The notes below the pieces were generated by a model, which saw nothing but the letters and a program-made list of their open reading frames with translations, was not told the origin of the DNA and made no database searches. The position numbers and the translations under genes were made by a program. From the NCBI GenBank assembly GCA_016935955.1, contig JAFGPY010000451.1, forward strand, positions 1-6,065: 6,065 nucleotides of DNA, given 5' to 3'. Shown here one piece after another: positions 4,521 through 6,065 of this stretch (position 1 is the first letter of the stretch; every line of letters begins with the position of its first letter). The stretch is from Planctomycetota bacterium (GTDB lineage: Bacteria > Planctomycetota > Phycisphaerae > FEN-1346 > JAACEH01).

Positions 4521-5999
4521 TCAGAACTCCTTGCGTCGCCGGCTCGACGGAATGTTCATGATCTTGCGGTACTTGGCCACCGTCCGCCGGGCCAGGTCGA
4601 TGCCCTGTTCCTTGAACCGTTCCATGATCTGGTCGTCCGAGAGCGGATGCTTCTTGTCCTCGGCATCGACCATCTCCTTGAGCTTGGTCCGCACATGGTC
4701 CCAGGCGATGGTCTCGCCGTCGGCCGTCTCGGTGCCGCCGGTGAAAAACCGCCGCAAGGCCACGACGCCCCACGGCGTGTCGGCGTACTTGTCGTCGACG
4801 GCGCGGCTGATGGTGCCGACGTGCAGGCCCACGGCGTCGGCCACCTGCTGCATCTTCAGCGGCTGCAGGTGCTCCGGTCCCTGGTCCAGAAACGGCCGCT
4901 GGAACTTGACGATCGACTGCACCACCCTGAGCAGCGTGCTCTTGCGCTGTTCGATGGCCTCGATCAGCCACCGCGCGGATCGCACGTTGCGGGTCACGAA
5001 CTCGCGCGTCTTGGTGTCCAGGTCGCGGCGGCGAAGCATCTTGCGGTACAACTGGCTGATGTACAGCCGCGGCGTCCGCTCGTCGATCACCACGACACGG
5101 TACTCGTCGAGCTTCTCGTCGTAGACGATCTCGACGTCGGGCGTGATGTACGGGACCATCTCCTGCGTGATCGAGGCCCCGGGCTTCGGGTTCAGGTGCT
5201 GGATGTCGGCCACGGCGTCCTTGACGGCGCCGATGCTTACGCCCAGCCGCTTGGCCACCTGCGGGTAACGGTTGCTCTCGATGTCGTGCAGATAGTCGGC
5301 CACGATCTTGCGGGCCAGAACGTTGTCGTCCCCGTGGCGCTTCAACTGGATCAGCAGACACTCGCGCAGGTCCCGCGCCCCCACGCCCGGCGGATCGAGC
5401 CGCTGTACCAGGCCCAGGGCCGTCTCGGCCTGGTCCATCGTCGCGCTGCCGCGAACGTCCATCAGCAGGTCGTCCAGCGGCACGCGGAGGTACCCGTTGT
5501 CGTCCAGGTTGCGGATGATCGTCTCGCCCAGCTCGCGAATCACCGGGTCGGTGCTGAAGAACGAGAACTGGTCGAGCAGCATCTCGTGCAGGTTCTCGCC
5601 CCGGGCGGCCGTGTTCTGCAGGGCGTCCAGCTTAGCGTCGCGATCGCCGCGGCTGACGCGCGTCTTGGCGATGTACTCCTGGTCGAAGTAGCCGTCCCAC
5701 TCGTCGGCCATCGACTGCAACCGGTCGAACTCCTCGCCGCTCGCGTCGCTGTTGACCTCCAGCGGACGCTCCTCCTCGGCCGGACCCTCGGCCGGCGCGG
5801 GTTCCGGCTCGGGCGCATCCTCGCGCGGCTCGTCGTCCTGGTCGCGCATCTCCAGAACCGGGTTGGAAACCAGCTCCTGCTGAATGCGCTCCTCCAGCGA
5901 CAGAAGCGGCAACTGCAGAATCTCCATCGACTGGATCATCCGCGGAGCCAACTTCATCCGCTGCTCGAGGCGAACCTGCATGCTGGTGTCGAAACGCAT
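4521..5999 (-). CDS. rpoN: RNA polymerase sigma-54 factor RpoN
   Basis: This encodes 492 residues, a usual length for RpoN. It directs core RNA polymerase to -24/-12 promoters and needs an AAA+ enhancer-binding activator to open DNA. Seen in order: Region I (1-50), glutamine- and leucine-rich, with APRMIQSMEILQLPLLSLEE (18-37), which contacts the activator; an acidic, proline-rich Region II (about 51-110, PEPEPAPAEGPAEEE); the core-binding domain including LDPPGVGARDLRECLLIQL (201-219); the HTH part VGLHVGTISRAVDDKYADTPWG (start 390, end 411); and the RpoN box ARRTVAKYR (470-478), followed by IPSSRRRK. The HTH loop reads HVGTISRA where the common form is HESTVSRA. The start at 5999 keeps Region I complete; the upstream ribosome site is weak (AGGA about 9 nt before). 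lptB often lies upstream of rpoN in other bacteria, but that cannot be shown here. Identification is very secure. Confidence 0.97.
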   Translation of the reverse strand: MRFDTSMQVRLEQRMKLAPRMIQSMEILQLPLLSLEERIQQELVSNPVLEMRDQDDEPREDAPEPEPAPAEGPAEEERPLEVNSDASGEEFDRLQSMADEWDGYFDQEYIAKTRVSRGDRDAKLDALQNTAARGENLHEMLLDQFSFFSTDPVIRELGETIIRNLDDNGYLRVPLDDLLMDVRGSATMDQAETALGLVQRLDPPGVGARDLRECLLIQLKRHGDDNVLARKIVADYLHDIESNRYPQVAKRLGVSIGAVKDAVADIQHLNPKPGASITQEMVPYITPDVEIVYDEKLDEYRVVVIDERTPRLYISQLYRKMLRRRDLDTKTREFVTRNVRSARWLIEAIEQRKSTLLRVVQSIVKFQRPFLDQGPEHLQPLKMQQVADAVGLHVGTISRAVDDKYADTPWGVVALRRFFTGGTETADGETIAWDHVRTKLKEMVDAEDKKHPLSDDQIMERFKEQGIDLARRTVAKYRKIMNIPSSRRRKEF

Positions 6000-6013
6000 A
6001 GCCTATCCTGTAT

Positions 6014-6027
6014 CGGCCCAAAGGCCG
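6014..6027. repeat. small hairpin upstream of rpoN
   Basis: On the minus strand CGGCC, loop TTTG, GGCCG form a 5-bp stem between the preceding stop codon (6030-6032) and the rpoN start. It could influence translation or be a weak attenuator, or mean nothing; five base pairs occur often by chance in GC-rich DNA. Confidence 0.25.
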
Positions 6028-6029
6028 TT

Positions 6030-6065
6030 TCACTTCATCTGCTGCCGCCCGCTCAGGGCGTCCGA
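6030..6065 (-). CDS. possible C-terminal end of the gene upstream of rpoN
   Basis: The minus strand reads an open frame from the right edge, SDALSGRQQMK and then TGA at 6032-6030, 30 nt before the rpoN start. The short gap would fit an operon. Eleven residues are too few to identify; the frame could be chance. It does not look like the end of LptB, the neighbour expected from other genomes. Confidence 0.3.
   Translation of the reverse strand, partial: SDALSGRQQMK

Noticed and set aside
5632..6033. Open frame overlapping the 5' part of rpoN
   Set aside because: It is a shifted reading of the rpoN coding sequence with low-complexity Arg/Gly/Ala composition; rpoN itself is unambiguous.
6030..6065. 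Calling the right-edge fragment lptB
   Set aside because: lptB is a common rpoN neighbour, but the visible 11 residues do not resemble the LptB C-terminus and are too few for any identification.

Overview
The window is GC-rich bacterial DNA. It carries two complete minus-strand genes, one plus-strand gene between them, and a gene cut by each window edge. The sequence suggests a Planctomycetota-type genome, for three reasons: a DUF4175-like coiled-coil membrane protein, a lone secreted protein with a secretin-N-like module, and a GT39/GT83 glycosyltransferase with a HEAR motif where ArnT has DE. This assignment comes from recalled family patterns, not from a search, and is moderately confident at best.

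Layout, left to right. 1-600 (minus) is the N-terminal 200 residues of an ArnT/PMT-like membrane glycosyltransferase, with a possible sigma70 promoter at 634-662. 717-2447 (minus) is a 576-residue membrane protein: three predicted N-terminal membrane segments, a long charged coiled coil, a glycine-rich linker holding a DnaJ-type pair of CxxCxGxG motifs, and a conserved-looking C-terminal tail. Its start at 2447 is set by a strong Shine-Dalgarno sequence and a perfect TATAAT box. 2448-2965 is a divergent intergenic region holding a short hairpin and two head-to-tail copies of a structured repeat. 2966-4192 (plus) is a secreted 408-residue protein. 4193-4520 is a convergent intergenic region with a stem-loop, a third repeat copy, a good intrinsic terminator and a near-perfect palindrome. 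4521-5999 (minus) is a complete rpoN (sigma-54). 6030-6065 (minus) may be the last 11 codons of the gene upstream of rpoN.

The genes do not form one evident pathway. The glycosyltransferase and the coiled-coil protein share a strand with a 116-nt gap and may be partly co-transcribed. The secreted protein looks monocistronic, ended by the terminator at 4380-4414. rpoN would direct transcription from -24/-12 promoters elsewhere; I found no convincing sigma-54 promoter here.

I see no defence system, CRISPR array, transposase, tRNA or rRNA. The features most worth a second look are the three-copy structured repeat (about 75-nt core, arms that can fold alone or with each other), the zinc-finger-like insertion in the coiled-coil protein, and the secreted protein with a CxxC and seven-aspartate segment.
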